NCBI RefSeq assembly: GCF_012396365.1
Contig: NZ_JAAXPG010000001.1
Coordinates: forward strand, 248,001-312,000
Origin: Nocardiopsis alborubida
GTDB lineage: Bacteria > Actinomycetota > Actinomycetes > Streptosporangiales > Streptosporangiaceae
Direction of reading: 5' to 3'
DNA length: 64,000 bases
This document shows positions 62,436 to 64,000 of this stretch, piece by piece; within the stretch, counting starts at the first letter, position 1, and each line of letters begins with the position of its first letter. A model generated the notes under the pieces. The model was not told the DNA's origin. It did not search any database and worked only from the letters and a program-made list of their open reading frames with translations. Position numbers and translations under genes: made by a program.

Positions 62436-63455
62436 TCAGCCCCGCTCCAGGTCCCGGAGGTAGTCGGCGAACTTCTCCAGGCCGTCGATGTTGCGCGGAC
62501 CGGAGATGCCCTCGTTGTAGTCCATGACGAAGAAGTTCTCCTCGACCACCGCCGGAACCTCGGACATCGAGGGGAAGGAGCTCAGGAAGTCGATCTTCTC
62601 CTCGGCGGGCTGGTCGCCGTAGTCGAGGATGATGATGACCTCCGGCTCGGCCTCCACCACCGCCTCCCAGCCGACCTGGGTCCAGCGCTCGTCGAGGTCG
62701 GCGAAGATGTTCTCTCCGCCCGCGTGGCTGATGATGTCGTTGGGCGGGACCTGGCTGCCCGCGGTGAAGGGCTGGTCGGTGCCCGAGTCGTAGAGGAACA
62801 CGGAGACCGGGTCGCCCTCGGGGACCTGTTCCTCCACGGCGGCCACCCGGGCCCGGTAGTCGGTGACCAGCTCCTCGGCGCGCTCCTGGACCCCGAAGAT
62901 CCGCCCGAGCCGCTCCAGGTCGGTGTACAGGCCCTCGAACGGGGCGGCCTCCTCGGGGTGCCCCGGGTAGTTGAAGCAGGACTCGGTGTGCATGAAGCTC
63001 TGGATGCCGAGCCCGTCCAGGATCTCGGGGGTGATCCCCCGCTCCTCGCTGAACCCGGAGTTCCACCCGGCGACGACGAGGTCGGCCCCGGCGTCCACGA
63101 CGAGCTCCCGGTTGAGCAGGTCGTCGCTGAGGAACTCCACCTGTGCGTACTCATCGGCCCAGGGGGACTCCTCCACCGGCGGGTTGGCGGGGGGCATGAC
63201 GTACCCGTGCACGTGGTCGGTGAGGCCGAGGGCGAACAGCTTGTCGGCGCTCCCGGCCTCGTAGGCCACGGCGCGCTGCGGGGTGGTGTACTCCACCTCC
63301 TCGCCGCACCGCCGCACGGTGACCGTGCCCGCGGCCGAGGCCTCCTGCCCTTCCTCGACCCGGGCTCCGCACCCGGCGACCAGGACGGCCACGGCGGTCA
63401 GGGGGAGCAGGGAGCGGTGGGACGCGCGGGTCACGAGGGATGTCCGGTGTTTCAC
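62436..63455 (-). CDS. Iron-siderophore ABC transporter substrate-binding lipoprotein
   Basis: 339 residues. The signal peptide ends in the lipobox LVAGC, so it is anchored outside the membrane. Two FecB/FepB-like lobes: early RAVAYEAGSADKLFALGL and later DAGADLVVAGWNSGF and EPEVIIILDYGD. It binds ferric siderophore, haem or cobalamin and delivers it to the permease. The GTG at 63455 overlaps the ATPase stop as GTGA. Last gene of an uptake operon whose permease lies beyond the right edge. Confidence 0.9.
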   Translation of the reverse strand: MKHRTSLVTRASHRSLLPLTAVAVLVAGCGARVEEGQEASAAGTVTVRRCGEEVEYTTPQRAVAYEAGSADKLFALGLTDHVHGYVMPPANPPVEESPWADEYAQVEFLSDDLLNRELVVDAGADLVVAGWNSGFSEERGITPEILDGLGIQSFMHTESCFNYPGHPEEAAPFEGLYTDLERLGRIFGVQERAEELVTDYRARVAAVEEQVPEGDPVSVFLYDSGTDQPFTAGSQVPPNDIISHAGGENIFADLDERWTQVGWEAVVEAEPEVIIILDYGDQPAEEKIDFLSSFPSMSEVPAVVEENFFVMDYNEGISGPRNIDGLEKFADYLRDLERG

Positions 63456-64000
63456 TGGAGGCCTTTCTCGACGGCGGGGAGGAGCCGGTACAGCAGTTGG
63501 GGGTCCCCGGTCAGGGGATGGGGGACGACGGAGGCGTCGATGCCGAAGACCTCCAGGAGCAGGGCGGGGGTGAGGACCTCGGCGGGACCGCCCGCGGCCA
63601 CCAGGCGGCCCTCGGAGAGCACGCCGATCCGGTCGCAGGCCGCCGCGGCCAGGTTGAGGTCGTGCAGGACCACCAGGACGGTGAGCCCCGAGTCCCGGAG
63701 CAGGGACAACAGCGCGATCTGGTGGCGGATGTCCAGGTGGTTGGTGGGCTCGTCCAGGACCAGCACCCGGGGCTCCTGGACCAGGGCCCGGGCCACCAGC
63801 ACCCGCTGGCGCTCGCCCCCGGACAACTCCATGACGCCCCTGTGGGCCAGGTGGGCCACCTCCAGGCGCTCCATGGCCCGGCGGCACAGGTCGCGCTCGC
63901 GCGCGTCGAGCGGCTGGTTGCCGCGCAGGTGCGGGGCGCGTCCCAGGGCGACGACCTCCTCCACCGTGAAGTCGAGGTCGCTGCCGTTCTCCTGGGTCAG
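63452..64000 (-). CDS. Iron-siderophore ABC transporter ATPase, 5' end outside window
   Basis: The C-terminal 182 residues are visible and the frame stays open to the right edge. The signature LSGGERQRVLVARAL, Walker B VLVLDEPTNHLD and the H-loop VLHDLNLAAA mark an FecE/FhuC-type ATPase; Walker A is outside. It powers import of ferric siderophore-like ligands with the downstream binding protein, to which it is coupled by a GTGA overlap. Confidence 0.92.
   Translation of the reverse strand: MTQENGSDLDFTVEEVVALGRAPHLRGNQPLDARERDLCRRAMERLEVAHLAHRGVMELSGGERQRVLVARALVQEPRVLVLDEPTNHLDIRHQIALLSLLRDSGLTVLVVLHDLNLAAAACDRIGVLSEGRLVAAGGPAEVLTPALLLEVFGIDASVVPHPLTGDPQLLYRLLPAVEKGLQ

Overview
The window is a 64 kb piece of a high-GC actinomycete chromosome. 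Codon use is strongly GC3-biased, GTG starts are common, and the order senX3/regX3 | phoU - carD - ispF ... cysS - rlmB is the conserved actinobacterial block known from Streptomyces and Mycobacterium. A Nocardiopsis-like genus is my guess, not something the sequence proves.

Layout. (1) 1-14.2 kb, mostly core: a partial DUF2207 membrane protein, dtd, the SenX3-RegX3 phosphate two-component pair (minus) with divergent phoU and a PHO-box-like site, then carD, ispF, cysS, rlmB, a small acidic protein and a type IB topoisomerase. The core order is interrupted: ispD is missing between carD and ispF, and a regulator, a short-chain dehydrogenase and a membrane protein with a very long disordered tail sit between ispF and cysS. 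(2) 14.2-34.3 kb, a nonribosomal peptide cluster. A minus-strand operon encodes a stand-alone penicillin-binding-protein-type thioesterase, a C-A-T-C-A-T-E synthetase and an MbtH-like protein. It diverges across a 1.2 kb, locally AT-rich region from an A-T-C-A-T-E-C-A-T synthetase. Neither synthetase has a thioesterase domain. Read together they make a five-module line ending in an epimerase, with the PBP-type enzyme as the likely cyclase, so the predicted product is a head-to-tail cyclic pentapeptide with L-D-L-L-D stereochemistry. (3) 34.4-37 kb: a stand-alone YcaO enzyme preceded, four bases away, by a 31-codon peptide gene whose reactive residues are at the N terminus and whose C terminus is acidic, with a divergent SAM methyltransferase. 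This looks like a compact, possibly new RiPP locus and is the most interesting item. (4) 37-41.5 kb: formaldehyde dehydrogenase-like enzyme, tRNA-Thr(UGU), and a MarR-controlled detoxification pair (extradiol dioxygenase, quinone-type oxidoreductase) with four palindromic operators.

(5) 41.5-49 kb, accessory and partly decayed: IS110-like and IS481-like transposase remnants, a frameshifted tendamistat-like secreted inhibitor, small proteins of unknown function, an S9 peptidase and a P-loop kinase-like protein. (6) 48.5-56.2 kb: five regulator/effector units, most of them divergent with visible operators (GntR-TetR fusion/DUF418, MarR with a transporter remnant, TetR/azoreductase, aminoglycoside phosphotransferase-like, CPBP protease/TetR). 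(7) 56.3-64 kb: an AA10 lytic polysaccharide monooxygenase, a BCCT osmolyte transporter, a discoidin-SMI1/KNR4 protein, and the end of an iron-siderophore ABC uptake operon cut by the right edge.
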